Assembly (NCBI GenBank): GCA_017792365.1
Contig: CP051229.1
Location: forward strand, 1,612,001 to 1,676,000
Source of the DNA: Hyphomonas sp.
GTDB lineage: Bacteria > Pseudomonadota > Alphaproteobacteria > Caulobacterales > Hyphomonadaceae
Reading direction: 5' to 3'
DNA length: 64,000 bases
Shown: in pieces, positions 17,578 through 29,474 of the stretch
Layout of the letters: every line of letters begins with the position of its first letter
Position numbering within the stretch: position 1 is the stretch's first letter
The notes under the pieces: generated by a model
What the model was told of the DNA's origin: nothing
Databases searched by the model: none
What the model saw: the letters and a program-made list of their open reading frames with translations, nothing else
Made by a program: the position numbers and the translations under genes

Positions 17578-18054
17578 ATGCGCACCCTGAAACTCGCAAT
17601 CACGTCAGCTGCAGCGCTTCTCGTCGCCAGCTGCGCGTCCGGACCTGACTACGCCTCGATGGGGCGTCTCGGGTGGATGGTCGGATGCTGGGAGTCAGCC
17701 GACGGCGCCAACCGCGAGACCTGGTCGCCGCCCAGCGCGGGCGTGATGTTCGGCGCCGCCACGACGACGGAGAACGGCGAACTGGCCTTCTTCGAGCAGA
17801 CCCGCATCATGCTGAACTCGCAACCCGCGACCTACGTCGCCTCGCCAAACGGCGCCCGCGCCGTGACCTTCGTCGAGAACCCTGAAGCGCCCGCGCTGGA
17901 AGGCGTGCCCCAGATCGCGTTCGACAACGCGCAGAACGAGTACCCCCAGCGTATCGCCTACAGCAGCCCCGGCCGCGACCGCCTCGCCGCTACGGTTTCC
18001 CAACTCGATGGATCGCGCCCCACGCAGTATTCCTGGACGCGCTGCGCAAGCTGA
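17578..18054 (+). CDS. DUF6265-type lipoprotein
   Basis: The 158-residue product starts MRTLKLAITSAAALLVASC with a lipobox Cys at residue 19. The mature part has LGWMVGCWESADGANRETWS, G-VMFGAATT, FFEQTRIM and a closing Q-Y-SWTRC, the pattern of DUF6265, a lipocalin-like beta-barrel family of unknown function. Two Cys (in GCWE and near the C-terminus, TRCAS) could form a disulfide. Its stop codon touches the convergent TetR gene end without a gap, and no terminator separates them. Confidence 0.8.
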   Translation: MRTLKLAITSAAALLVASCASGPDYASMGRLGWMVGCWESADGANRETWSPPSAGVMFGAATTTENGELAFFEQTRIMLNSQPATYVASPNGARAVTFVENPEAPALEGVPQIAFDNAQNEYPQRIAYSSPGRDRLAATVSQLDGSRPTQYSWTRCAS

Positions 18055-18702
18055 TCAGCGGTCGAGCGCCTCAACGCCGCCAAGGAACACGGCGACTGCG
18101 CCCCGCACCGTCTCGCGGATCTCGTCCGGACCCGGACGATACGAAGCGTCGAACACGGTGCGCAGCGGCATGCGATAGCGAAGCAGGTCGAAGAACACCA
18201 TTGCCGCACGGTCAGGATCGCTGATCCGGATCTCGCCCGCCGCCGCCCGGTCCTCAAGATACCGCGTCAGGGCCTGACGGATGCGGTCAGTCCCCCCCTG
18301 AAAGGCCGCCGATACCTCCGGGAACTTTTTCGATTGCGAGATCAGCAGCCGGAAGATTTCGCGAGAATCCTCCTCCAGCAACTTGGCCAACAGCCCCTCC
18401 CCAATCCGGGTCAGGCCTTCACGCAGCGGCGTATGCTCGCCAAGCTCGACTTCCATCGGTCCGGTGAAGAACTTGACGCGCGCCGTGATCGCTTCTTCGA
18501 ACAGGTTGTCCTTGCTGCCGAAGAGCTCGTACAGCGTCGACAGCGACCCGCCGCCCGCACGACGCACGATGTCGGCCATCGGCGCGGATTCGAAGCCCTT
18601 CTCGAGGAACACTTCAAGCGCGGCGCTCAGGAAACGCTCACGCCGCCCAACCCCCTTGGGACCATCCTCGCCATGGCTATCGGCAGCCATCGTTTCGTTC
18701 AT
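18055..18702 (-). CDS. TetR family regulator of the adjacent efflux genes
   Basis: The product has a TetR N-terminal helix-turn-helix: RRERFLSAALEVFLEKGFES, APMADIVRRAGG and GSLSTLYELFGSKDNLFEEA. The C-terminal ligand/dimer domain (EIFRLLISQSKKFPEV, VFFDLLRYRMPLRTVF) fits the AcrR-like branch. It is divergent from emrA-emrB, the usual layout for a local repressor whose ligand is a pump substrate. The start is uncertain: ATG at 18702 is chosen because conserved sequence begins later and an upstream GTG at 18744 lacks proper spacing to a ribosome site. A palindrome lies in the shared promoter region. Confidence 0.88.
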   Translation of the reverse strand: MNETMAADSHGEDGPKGVGRRERFLSAALEVFLEKGFESAPMADIVRRAGGGSLSTLYELFGSKDNLFEEAITARVKFFTGPMEVELGEHTPLREGLTRIGEGLLAKLLEEDSREIFRLLISQSKKFPEVSAAFQGGTDRIRQALTRYLEDRAAAGEIRISDPDRAAMVFFDLLRYRMPLRTVFDASYRPGPDEIRETVRGAVAVFLGGVEALDR

Positions 18703-18818
18703 GCCAGCTTCTGTAACCTGTCTGTCGCCCAAGGCCGATCGCACCCTCTTGGGGGATACCCCGTCTTGTTAGCACGAATCCCCAATGCTTGTGTCCTAGA
18801 ACCGGCAACTCAAAATAC

Positions 18819-18836
18819 AAGCTACCATGGTAAGTT
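18819..18836. promoter_or_regulatory. Candidate TetR operator palindrome
   Basis: The region between the TetR gene and emrA has a perfect 10-base palindrome TACCATGGTA (18823-18832), with matching AA/TT two bases further out on each side. It lies 58 bases before the emrA start, where a TetR-type repressor would block transcription. Binding is inferred. Confidence 0.5.
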
Positions 18837-18889
18837 TGTTTGCTTTTTTCTGGTAAACAGCTCCCGGGCCAATAAGTGGATCCTGGCCA

Positions 18890-20121
18890 ATGGCCTTGAA
18901 AACAGTCGATCTTGACCCGCGAGACGACCACGCCGAGCCGTTGGTCGATCCGGCTTCTGCACCGGGTCCCGCAAGGTTTGCGGCCATCAGGAATCTGATC
19001 GGCCGCGCCCGCCCGCATCGGGGACGCATCCTCCTCGGCGCTCTGGCAATCGCCATTCTGACCTTCGGCGCGCACTGGCTCTTGATCGGCCGCTTCGAGA
19101 TTAAGACCGACAACGCCTTCATCCGCGCCGACATCACCCACGTCGCCACCAAGGTCCGCGGCTACGTGAAGGAGGTTCACGTTCAGGACAACCAGCATGT
19201 GAAGGCCGGCGACATCCTCGTGACCCTTCACGGCGAAGACTTCGAAGCATCGCTCGCCGAAGCCCGGGCCGCTCTGGCTCAGGCCGAAGCTGCGCCATTC
19301 AGTCCGCCGCAACGATCGCCTCGCGTCAGGCCGCCGTCGAAACCGCGCGCGGCGACGCCGCCGCCGCCCGCGACCTTCTCGTTGAATCGCGCGCCGCCTC
19401 GGCGGCGGCGGATGCAGACGCCGAACTCTCAAGCTCGGACGCACGCCGCTACGCCGAACTTGCCGAGAAGGGCTGGTACCCGCTCGCAAAGGTCGAAGCC
19501 GCCAACGCCGCCGAGACCTCCAGCCAGGCCGCATCCACTCAGGCCCGCGCCTCCGTAACCGCCCGCCGCAGCCAACTCGCAAGCGCCGAGGCGCGCGTCT
19601 CGCAGGCGGAACAGGAACTCGCCGCCGCACAGGCTGCAGCCGCTGCCAGCAAGGCCAACATCGAGGCCGCACGCGCGCGTGTCACCGGCGCACAACTTGT
19701 CGTCGACCAGACGCTTCTTCCCGCGCCCTTTGACGGCATCGTCACCAACCGCACGGTCTCGGCCGGACAGCTGATCTCTCCGGGACAGGTCACGATGTCC
19801 GTCGTTCCGAAAAACAACGCCTACGTGATCGCCAACTTCAAGGAGACGCAGGTCGAGAAGATGGTTCCGGGGCAGGCCGTCAACATCAAGGTCGACGCCT
19901 ACCCGCACCTCGACGTCACCGGTACGGTCGAAAGTCTCGCGCCCGCAACCGGCGCAACCTTCTCGCTGATCCCGCAGGACACCGCGACCGGCAACTTCAC
20001 CAAGATCGTGCAGCGCGTGCCCGTGCGGATCGCCATCGACCAGCAAGCGCTCGACACCGGCCTGATGCGCTCAGGACTCGCGGTCGTCGCGACCGTCATC
20101 GCCAAAACCCCGGAAGACTAG
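18890..20121 (+). CDS. emrA: EmrA-type membrane fusion protein (frameshifted)
   Basis: Periplasmic adaptor of a drug efflux system, linking the inner-membrane pump to an outer-membrane channel. One membrane helix (ILLGALAIAILTFGAHWLLI) precedes the biotinyl-lipoyl-like segment TDNAFIRADITHVATKVRGY and VKEVHVQDNQHVKAGDIL. After AQAEA the frame is lost at about 19292-19296; adding one base restores a long coiled-coil hairpin (RQAAVETARGDAAAARDLL and onward) and the beta-barrel part ending with SGLAVVATVIAKTPED. Corrected length is 410 residues. emrB follows after four bases. Confidence 0.9.
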
Positions 20122-20125
20122 CGCC

Positions 20126-21730
20126 TTGAGCGCGGCGACCGGAGAGATCATCGGGCCGGAAAGTCCTGACTGGAAACCGCCGCCGCGCGGCACACGCGAA
20201 CACGCCCGCCTGAATCTCGGCTTCTTCGCCATGATCATCGGCATGTTCATGGCGATCCTGGATATCCAGATCGTCGCCTCCTCCATCGCCGAAATTCAGG
20301 CCGGCGTGTCGGCCAGCGCCGAAGAGGTGGCCTGGATCCAGACCAGCTACCTGATCGCAGAAGTCATCGGCATCCCGCTGTCCGGCCTGCTGACGCGCGC
20401 CTTCGGCATGCGTCTCCTGTTCGTCAGCTCCGCCCTCGCCTTCATCGTCGCCAGCGCCCTCTGTGCGCTGGCATGGTCGCTGGAAAGCCTGATCGTGTTC
20501 CGCTGCCTCCAGGGCTTCTTCGGCGCCGCAATGATCCCGACCACAATGGCCGCCGCCTTCGGCCTATTCGGCGCCCAGCGCTCCATCCTCCAGCAGGTCA
20601 TGGTCGGGATGGTTGCAACGCTCGCCCCCTCCATCGGCCCGACCCTCGGCGGATGGGTGTCGGAAAACTCCAGCTGGCACTGGCTCTTCCTCATCAACAT
20701 CGTCCCCGGCCTCATCTCGGCCTGGTTGGTCTGGACCCACATTCCGCGCTCGACCCTGCGGATCAACCTGCTCCGCCGCATCGACGTTCTCGGGCTTGCC
20801 GCCATGGCGCTCTTCCTCGGCTCGTTCGAATGGGTGTTCGAGGAAGGTCCGGCCGCAGGCTGGTTCGAGGACCAGCATCTCGTCATGTGGATGACCGTCT
20901 GCGCCTTCGCTGGCGGCGTCTTCTTCTGGCGATCCCTCACACAGGACCACCCCGTCGTGAACCTCGGCCTGTTCGCCGACCGCAACTTCGCGCTCAGCGC
21001 CTTCATGGTCACCATCATCGGGCTTGGCCTCTACGGCACCGTCTACCTGATGCCCCTCTTCCTCGGACAGGTTCGTGGCCTCAACGCCATGCAGATTGGC
21101 TTCGTCATGAGCATCGGCGGCCTCGGCATGTTCCTCGGCGGCCCGCTCGCAGGCATTCTCATTCGACGGGTAGACCCCCGCTACGTCATGGCGGCGGGCG
21201 CGCTGCTCACCACGATCGGCCTCTACTGGAACCACTTCCTCACCAGCGAGTCCGATTTTCAGGAACTCTTCTGGCCCCAGCTGCTGCGCGGCGCCGGGAT
21301 CATCATGGCCATGGTCCCCGCCAACTTCCTCGCCCTTGGCACGCTCGCTCCTGACCAGCTTCCAAACGCGAGCGGGCTCGTCACGGTCTGCCGGAACCTC
21401 GGCGGCGCCATCGGTCTCGCCGCGCTCAACACCATGCGGCTGCATTTCAACAACCTGCACACCCAGGAACTCGCCGCCGGCCTCGACCCTGCCCGCCCGG
21501 AGGTGCAGGCCTACATCGCCGCGGCCGAGCAACGCCTGCAGCAGCTCGGCGATCCGAACCCACAGGCAACTGCGCTCGCCGAACTCGCCCAGCGCGTTCA
21601 GCTGGAATCTGCAGTCATGACCTATGGCAACCTTTTCTACGTCATGGCGGTTTGCTTCTTCATCGTGCTGTTGATGGTGCCCCTCCTGCAGAAGCCAAGA
21701 CCGCGCCCCGCGCCAGCCGCCGCGCACTGA
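20126..21730 (+). CDS. emrB: DHA2 family MFS drug efflux permease (EmrB-type)
   Basis: The 534-residue protein has 14 predicted membrane helices and the DHA2 family pattern: AILDIQIVASSIAEIQAG in helix 1, EEVAWIQTSYLIAEVIGIPL, and the motif C region MVATLAPSIGPTLGGW. It would export hydrophobic compounds by proton antiport together with EmrA. The likely start is TTG at 20126, since the first ATG codons already lie inside helix 1 and the TTG lies ten bases after GGAAG. The gene is closely coupled to emrA and probably controlled by the divergent TetR gene. Confidence 0.92.
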   Translation: MSAATGEIIGPESPDWKPPPRGTREHARLNLGFFAMIIGMFMAILDIQIVASSIAEIQAGVSASAEEVAWIQTSYLIAEVIGIPLSGLLTRAFGMRLLFVSSALAFIVASALCALAWSLESLIVFRCLQGFFGAAMIPTTMAAAFGLFGAQRSILQQVMVGMVATLAPSIGPTLGGWVSENSSWHWLFLINIVPGLISAWLVWTHIPRSTLRINLLRRIDVLGLAAMALFLGSFEWVFEEGPAAGWFEDQHLVMWMTVCAFAGGVFFWRSLTQDHPVVNLGLFADRNFALSAFMVTIIGLGLYGTVYLMPLFLGQVRGLNAMQIGFVMSIGGLGMFLGGPLAGILIRRVDPRYVMAAGALLTTIGLYWNHFLTSESDFQELFWPQLLRGAGIIMAMVPANFLALGTLAPDQLPNASGLVTVCRNLGGAIGLAALNTMRLHFNNLHTQELAAGLDPARPEVQAYIAAAEQRLQQLGDPNPQATALAELAQRVQLESAVMTYGNLFYVMAVCFFIVLLMVPLLQKPRPRPAPAAAH

Positions 21731-21808
21731 CAACAGGCTCACTTGAATTTCGTCAGATCGTCGTTATATCGATAAACGATAATTCATGCTCAAGGGACGT
21801 GGTCGCCC

Positions 21809-22180
21809 ATGTGGGAAGACAAACGCAAGCTCCACCCGATGCTGTCCTGGATCGCAACGTCCCTGGCGTTGCTGGCCGGCGACCGGATCCTCGACGGCGT
21901 CTTCCTTTCAGGCCTCATTCCGGCCCTGATCGCAGCCGCCGTCCTGGGCTTCGTGAACATGTTCATCCGGCCGATCCTGTTCTTCCTCACCCTGCCGATC
22001 ACCATCCTCACGCTCGGCCTGTTCACCTTCGTGATCAACGCCCTCATGCTGGGCCTCGCGGCCTGGATCGCCCCCGGTTTCAGCATCACCAGCTTCTTCT
22101 CCGGCCTCGCGCTGGCGATTATCGTCGCGATCATCCACGGCCTGACCGCCGCCATGTTCGGCGAGCCTGAGCGCGATTGA
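21809..22180 (+). CDS. Four-helix membrane protein of the phage-holin IV superfamily
   Basis: The 123-residue protein has four hydrophobic helices: LSWIATSLALLAGDRIL, GLIPALIAAAVLGFVNMFI, LTLPITILTLGLFTFVINAL and GLALAIIVAIIHGLTAAMF. The motif NMFIRPILFFLTLPITILTL is the signature of the family named after mycobacterial phage holins (PF04020). Most members are chromosomal proteins in bacteria, with no link to phage, and there are no other phage genes here. Its function is unknown. It stands alone between emrB and clpB. Confidence 0.82.
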   Translation: MWEDKRKLHPMLSWIATSLALLAGDRILDGVFLSGLIPALIAAAVLGFVNMFIRPILFFLTLPITILTLGLFTFVINALMLGLAAWIAPGFSITSFFSGLALAIIVAIIHGLTAAMFGEPERD

Positions 22181-22362
22181 CCTGCATCAAATCTTGACCG
22201 CTCAGTCGCTGGTCCTCTTGCGACGAGGTCCGGTAACCCTACCTATTCACTGAACCTGCCCGGCTGATTCTAGCGGGCATTTTCTCGACGTAGACGGCGC
22301 CGGTTTCGGGCCGGCAGCGTTGCGATAAAAGTATATTCGACTGCTTTGAAAAAGGGTCAGAC

Positions 22363-24996
<2,634 letters not shown>

Positions 24997-25020
24997 CGCT
25001 GTCCGAATAACCCAACCTGA

Positions 25021-25056
25021 AAGCGTGGCGGGCCGGCGGTCCGCCACGCTTCGTTT
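25021..25056 (+). terminator. Probable terminator of clpB
   Basis: An 11-bp perfect stem AAGCGTGGCGG/CCGCCACGCTT (25021-25031 with 25041-25051) with a 9-base loop lies 25 bases after the clpB stop. Only a weak T stretch (CGTTT) follows, so efficiency is uncertain. Confidence 0.65.
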
Positions 25057-25107
25057 GAAGCCAGCCCCGTGCTGCGATAGGCTTTCGCGTCAAACCGGAT
25101 GGACACG

Positions 25108-25623
25108 ATGAAGATCAGTTTTCTGACTACGGTCGCCGCCTTCGCCCTCCTCGCCGCCTGCTCCGACAACCCTGCGCCAGACAACGCCGCCACAGAAGGC
25201 GTGGACCAGCCGGCCGAGATCGAGACAGCAGAGGCTGAACCCGCGCCACAGGGAAACCAGGCCGACCAGATCATGGGCCCTGCCGCCGGCATGTGGGACA
25301 TGGACATCACGGCGGGCGGCACCCAGCTCCCGACAACTTCCATCTGCTACGATGAGACCCTGACCCTTGCCGAAATGGAGCGCCAGCAACGGCAGGCCGG
25401 CGCGGACTGCTCGAAGCAGGATTACAGGCGTGACGGCGCCGCCATCATCGGCCAGTCCGTCTGCCAGATGAACGGCGCCACGATTGTCGTCGACCAGCGG
25501 ATCACCGGCGACATGCAGACGCGCTACCGGGCCGAGATGGTCACCACCATGGACCCGCCGCCCGCCCCAGGCGCCGGCACTCAGGAAATGACGATCATCG
25601 CCACGCGCACCGGCGACTGCTGA
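25108..25623 (+). CDS. DUF3617 lipoprotein
   Basis: The product starts MKISFLTTVAAFALLAAC, a lipoprotein signal peptide. A Pro/Glu/Ala-rich linker follows, then MGPAAGMWDMDITAGGTQLP, ICYDETLTLAEM, DCSKQDYRRDG, and QCRTGDC-type spacing of Cys, the pattern of DUF3617, a small beta-rich periplasmic family of unknown role. Four Cys in the mature part could form two disulfides. An alternative ATG nine bases upstream would only add three residues; the ATG at 25108 has GGATGGA at good spacing. Confidence 0.82.
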   Translation: MKISFLTTVAAFALLAACSDNPAPDNAATEGVDQPAEIETAEAEPAPQGNQADQIMGPAAGMWDMDITAGGTQLPTTSICYDETLTLAEMERQQRQAGADCSKQDYRRDGAAIIGQSVCQMNGATIVVDQRITGDMQTRYRAEMVTTMDPPPAPGAGTQEMTIIATRTGDC

Positions 25624-25713
25624 TCAACGCTGCCGACGAAAAGGCGGAAGCGCCGGAACCAAGGTCCCGACGCTTCCAGGCGCTGTTGTTCTGATTATCA
25701 GCTAGCCCTGCCC

Positions 25714-26055
25714 TTACTGACGCTGGCCAAGCGCCGCCAGCATCGGCCTGTCGCCCCCAATTTCGGCAATCGTCTCGGCCACAGTTTCCCGCTCACACTC
25801 GTGACGCGCACGCGGCGCCAGCAGTGAACGCGGCGCGGCGTCCCGGCAAACGGCGCGCGCCGCAGACTTGATCCGGCCCATAGCGACACGCGCTCCGGCT
25901 TCGCTGCCAAGATCCAGGTCGGCCAGCGACACTTCAACGGACACCTGCACTTCAGGCGGCGCGGGGGCTTCAGCCGCCGCAGGGGCGCCGGCGCCGAGGA
26001 AGAAAAGCGCGCCAGCGGCGATCAGGGTGGAAAAGGCGTTCGGGGAGGTCGTCAT
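25714..26055 (-). CDS. UrcA family protein
   Basis: The 113-residue product has a signal peptide (AFSTLIAAGALFFLGAGAPA) and the UrcA pattern: VSVEVSLADLDLGSEAGARV, RIKSAARAVC, a second Cys in ARHECERETVAETIAEI. UrcA proteins are small periplasmic proteins common in sphingomonads and Hyphomonadaceae, with unknown function; the two Cys probably pair. Start ATG at 26055 gives the signal peptide right at the N-terminus; an in-frame start at 26133 would add 26 unconserved residues. It is divergent from the LysR gene. Confidence 0.85.
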   Translation of the reverse strand: MTTSPNAFSTLIAAGALFFLGAGAPAAAEAPAPPEVQVSVEVSLADLDLGSEAGARVAMGRIKSAARAVCRDAAPRSLLAPRARHECERETVAETIAEIGGDRPMLAALGQRQ

Positions 26056-26190
26056 CGGTCTACTCCATGGGATGGTGTGTCCGCCGCTTGTTCTTGTCGT
26101 TTGCGGCGTTGACGAAAGACCTAAGGCATCCAATTATGAAAAGCGATCCGCCATAATCGGCGTTCAGATTTTCAAATATGGATACCACCC

Positions 26191-27109
26191 ATGCCTGATC
26201 TGGACTGGTCCCGCCTCCAATCCTTCGCCGCCGCGGTGGCCGAGCACGGCTCGCTATCCGCAGCCGCCCGCGCGACCGGCGCCAGCCAGCCGACGCTGTC
26301 ACGCCACATCGCAGCGCTTGAAGACGAGATCGGCGCACGCCTCTTCGACCGAACGTCAGAAGGCCTCGCGCTCACCGCCACCGGTTCGGCAATCTGCGCC
26401 AGCGTCTCGAAATGGATTCGGCCGCCAAACGCATCGACCTGATCGCCTCCGGACGCTCCAGATCGCCGGTTCGGTCCGCATTACGGCGTCCGAGACCTTC
26501 GCCGCCTACGCGCTGCCCCCGATCCTTACCAGGCTGCGCAGCGAAGAGCCGCGGATCGCCATCGAACTCGTCGCTTCAAACGAAAGCCACAACCTGCTCC
26601 GCCGCGAAGCCGACATCGCCGTCCGCATGTACCGCCCGACGCAGACTGACGTCATCACCCGATGTCTTGGCGAAGTCGGGCTCGGCATGTTCGCCAGCAC
26701 CACCTACCTCGAAAAACGCGGCCGCCCGAAGGAACTGACCGATCTCCTTCAACACGACGTGCTCGGCTACGATCGCCTCGACGACATGGTCGAAGGCTTC
26801 CAGGAACAGGCGCCAGACGTCAAAATCGACCGCAACTTCTTCCCGTTCCGCTGCGACGCGCTCTACGTCCACGCGCAGATGGTGGTGGCCGGCTACGGTG
26901 TCGGCCTCCTCGAGTGCAACTACGCGCGCGATCTTCCCGGCGTCGAACAGCTCTTCGACGGTCATAGCTTCGTCTCGCTGCCAATCTGGCTGACCGCCCA
27001 TGCAGAGCTGCGAACCAGCGCCCGCGTCAGGCGCGTCTACGACTTCCTCGCGCACGAAATCTCGGCGCGCTTCGGGAACACCAGCGGTCCCGGCGCCAGA
27101 AAAGACTAA
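26191..27109 (+). CDS. LysR family transcriptional regulator, two frameshifts
   Basis: The N-terminal helix-turn-helix is clear: DWSRLQSFAAAVAEHGSLSA, AARATGASQPTLSRHIAALE, DEIGARLFDRT. The frame is lost at 26410-26412 (AAAA read as AAA) and again at about 26458 (CCC read as CC). With both bases restored, the text continues MDSAAKRIDLIASGRSQIAG and SVRITASETFAAYALPPIL, then the effector-binding domain to the stop at 27109. Corrected length is 306 residues, the norm for LysR proteins. Its target is unknown; the divergent gene encodes a UrcA protein. Confidence 0.87.
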
Positions 27110-27165
27110 GCCCGCACCATCGATCGATGCGGGCCTGTCTGATTGCTGTGCTTGCGAGCAGCCGG

Positions 27166-27795
27166 CTAGTTCGGCTTCGACAGCTTCAGCGGCATGGTCA
27201 TCGGCCAGTCCACCGCCTCGCCTTCGCGCATGCCCGGCTCGTATTCCATGTTGGCGATGATGTTGACGATATAGCTGTCATACCGGCTCGGATCGCAATT
27301 GGGCTCGATGTCCTTCGGCTTGCCGTCCGTGCCGACAACAAACGCCACTTCGCACAGGCCTTCTTCATCAACCCGGTTGATGGCGCGCTCGACGTCGCCG
27401 CCGTTTACGTTCGTCACAACCTTCGGCGCCATGCCGTCGGCCCCGTCGCCTGCGTTCTGGACGCCAAACACGAAGGGCTGTTTCACGCCCGGTCGCGAAA
27501 TCTCGCCGTCGAAAATCTCCGGCTCGTACTCCATCGATTCCACGGCCTGCACGATGTACGGATCATAGCGCGGGTCCGAGCAGTTCGGCTCGACATCGCG
27601 GGGCTTGCCGTCTTCGCCCACCGTGAAGACCGCGTTGCACTCCGCGCCGCCGGCCAGCTGGTCCACCGCGTTCTGCACGATCGACATGTCCGGCCCCTTG
27701 GTGCGCGTCGCACTGCGATACTCGCCCTCCTCCTGGGCCATCGCAGGCGCCGCCATGAGGGCGACAAACGCTGCGCCACAAACCATTCTAAACAT
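27166..27795 (-). CDS. Periplasmic protein with two TonB-C-like repeats
   Basis: The 209-residue protein has a signal peptide (MFRMVCGAAFVALMAAPAMA). Two similar units follow. Each has a Cys, a V-F-V-G-x-DGKP core and a second Cys before a Y-rich end: CNAVFTVGEDGKPRDVEPNC with YIVQAVESMEYEPEIFDG, and CEVAFVVGTDGKPKDIEPNC with YIVNIIANMEYEPGMREG. This is the fold pattern of the TonB C-terminal domain, but here without a membrane anchor or proline linker, so the protein is a soluble periplasmic double module. The Cys pairs suggest one disulfide per unit. Function is unknown. Confidence 0.75.
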   Translation of the reverse strand: MFRMVCGAAFVALMAAPAMAQEEGEYRSATRTKGPDMSIVQNAVDQLAGGAECNAVFTVGEDGKPRDVEPNCSDPRYDPYIVQAVESMEYEPEIFDGEISRPGVKQPFVFGVQNAGDGADGMAPKVVTNVNGGDVERAINRVDEEGLCEVAFVVGTDGKPKDIEPNCDPSRYDSYIVNIIANMEYEPGMREGEAVDWPMTMPLKLSKPN

Positions 27796-28170
27796 GCGTC
27801 ATTCCTCTTTCAGTCGTCCTGACCAGCGTCGCCAATTCGTGGCGCCGCGAAGGTCTGATCTTACTCTGACGGCCTATGTAGCCCCAAGCACGCCCTCACC
27901 GCACCCCCGAAAGGCGCCTCTTCTTACACATGCGGACGACCTGCAGGCGCCGGGCATACGACCAACACGTCCAGAATCGCCCGTTATGGCTGACACAACG
28001 CCCTCAATCTCGCCTGTTGCGTGTGTTGCCCGCTGACATCAAGTCCGTTTGATAACTCGTCACAAGACTTCACGGATCATTGTGCGCGTGCGAAAACCCT
28101 TCATCGCGCTGCGGCAGGGCAGCGCCGGATTTGCTAGGAAATCCGCCAGAATCACAGGTATTCGGTCTCC
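27796..28170. other. Intergenic stretch without a gene
   Basis: The stretch separates two divergent genes and must hold both promoters. I see no open frame with coding character, and no RNA gene. One 7-bp inverted repeat with a 6-base loop, CGGATTT (28126) and AAATCCG (28139), ends 25 bases before the dehydrogenase start; it could be an operator or leader hairpin, but nothing proves this. Confidence 0.5.
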
Positions 28171-29049
28171 ATGAGCGCATTCCAGTCCGTAGGCGTCATT
28201 GGTGCAGGTCAGATGGGCAACGGCATCGCCCACGTCTGCGCGCTTGCTTGGTTACAAGGTAACACTGAACGACATTTCCCAGGATCGCCTGGACGCAGGC
28301 ATCGCCACGATCGAGAAAAACCTCGGTCGTCAGGTCTCCCGCGAGATGATCACGCTCGACCAGATGAAGGAGGCGATGGGCCGCATCAACGGCAGCACCG
28401 AGCTGAATTCGCTCTCCGAAGTCGACCTCGCGATTGAGGCCGCCACAGAGAAGGAAGGCATCAAGCTCCAGATTTTCGAGAGCCTCTGCCCCCTCCTGAA
28501 AAAGGACGCGGTCCTTTCGACCAACACGTCATCGATTTCGATCACGCGTCTTGGCTCGGCCACCGACCGCCCGGAAAAGTTCATCGGCCTTCACTTCATG
28601 AACCCGGTCCCGCTCATGGCGCTGGTCGAAGTCATTCGCGGCCTGGCCACCGATCAGGCGACCTACGACGAAGCCATCATGCTCGTCGAACGCCTCGGCA
28701 AACGCGCCACCAACGCCGAAGACTTCCCGGCCTTCATCGTCAACCGCGTCCTGATGCCGATGATCAATGAGGCGGTCTACACGCTCTACGAAGGGGTCGG
28801 CACGGTCGAATCGATCGACACCGCCATGAAGTTGGGCGCCAACCATCCGATGGGTCCGCTCGAACTTGCCGACTTCATCGGTCTGGATACCTGCCTTTCG
28901 ATCATGCAGGTCCTGCACGACGGCCTCGCGGACACCAAATACCGTCCCTGCCCGTTGCTGGTGAAATACGTCGAAGCCGGCTGGCTCGGTAAGAAAACCG
29001 GACGCGGCTTCTACGACTATCGCGGCGACGTCCTGTCCCGACGCGATAG
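28171..29049 (+). CDS. 3-hydroxybutyryl-CoA dehydrogenase, two frameshifts
   Basis: NAD-dependent oxidation/reduction of 3-hydroxyacyl-CoA in fatty-acid or polyhydroxybutyrate metabolism. The NAD-binding motif VGVIGAGQMGNGIAHVCALA is at the start. An extra base near 28246-28250 (GCTTGG for GCTGG) breaks it; the text then continues GYKVTLNDISQDRLDAGIAT, with LSTNTSSISIT, the catalytic H in FIGLHFMNPVPLM and GRGFYDYRG. Near 29032 a C is missing (CCC read as CC); restoring it gives DVPVPTR and the stop at 29047-29049. The corrected protein has 292 residues, the usual size. Without correction the frame runs on for 50 false residues. Confidence 0.92.
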
Positions 29050-29096
29050 TCAGAAGCGCCTATCCGAAAGTTCGAAACCGGGTGCGGCATCTACCC

Positions 29097-29399
29097 TCAA
29101 CCGCCCCAGACGTCGTCATAGCGCGCGGTGCCGTCTTCGCGGGGATAATCTCTGTAGGTCCCGTTCTCTTTCGAATAGCGCCGGAACACATGCGCGGTGA
29201 CGGCGATGCCGATCAGCACCAGCGCATGACCAACGAGTAGCGCGCCATACGCGAACCATATGCCGATCGCCGCGGTGAAGATCGTCGTCCACATGATGCT
29301 CAGCATCAGCATGATCTGGAAACGCTGCGCCGGGTGCACGTGACGCAATGGGTTCCGCTTGGGATCCATGATCAGGTCGTACAGATTCTTCACAATCAA
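29097..29399 (-). CDS. Small two-helix membrane protein next to the P450
   Basis: The 100-residue product has two hydrophobic helices, about residues 29-48 (LMLSIMWTTIFTAAIGIWFA) and 50-68 (ALLVGHALVLIGIAVTAHVF), with a basic N-terminal part (MDPKRNPLRHVHPAQR) and a polar C-terminus rich in Tyr and Asp. I do not recognise the family. It lies 75 bases downstream of the P450 gene on the same strand, so it may be co-transcribed, perhaps as a membrane partner, but this is only inferred from position. Confidence 0.7.
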   Translation of the reverse strand: MIVKNLYDLIMDPKRNPLRHVHPAQRFQIMLMLSIMWTTIFTAAIGIWFAYGALLVGHALVLIGIAVTAHVFRRYSKENGTYRDYPREDGTARYDDVWGG

Positions 29400-29474
29400 C
29401 CTCCGTATGATCCCACACAGGGTTCTCTACGAAGCTCACACCGATCGGATCACGCGCGCCAGAAACTTGGCTGG

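Noticed and set aside
21809-22180. Phage holin as a sign of a prophage
   Set aside because: Only the family name refers to phage; no other phage gene, attachment site or integrase is present.
22181-22362. RpoH promoter of clpB
   Set aside because: CTTG at 22217 and CCTATTC at 22242 are spaced too widely for a convincing heat-shock promoter.
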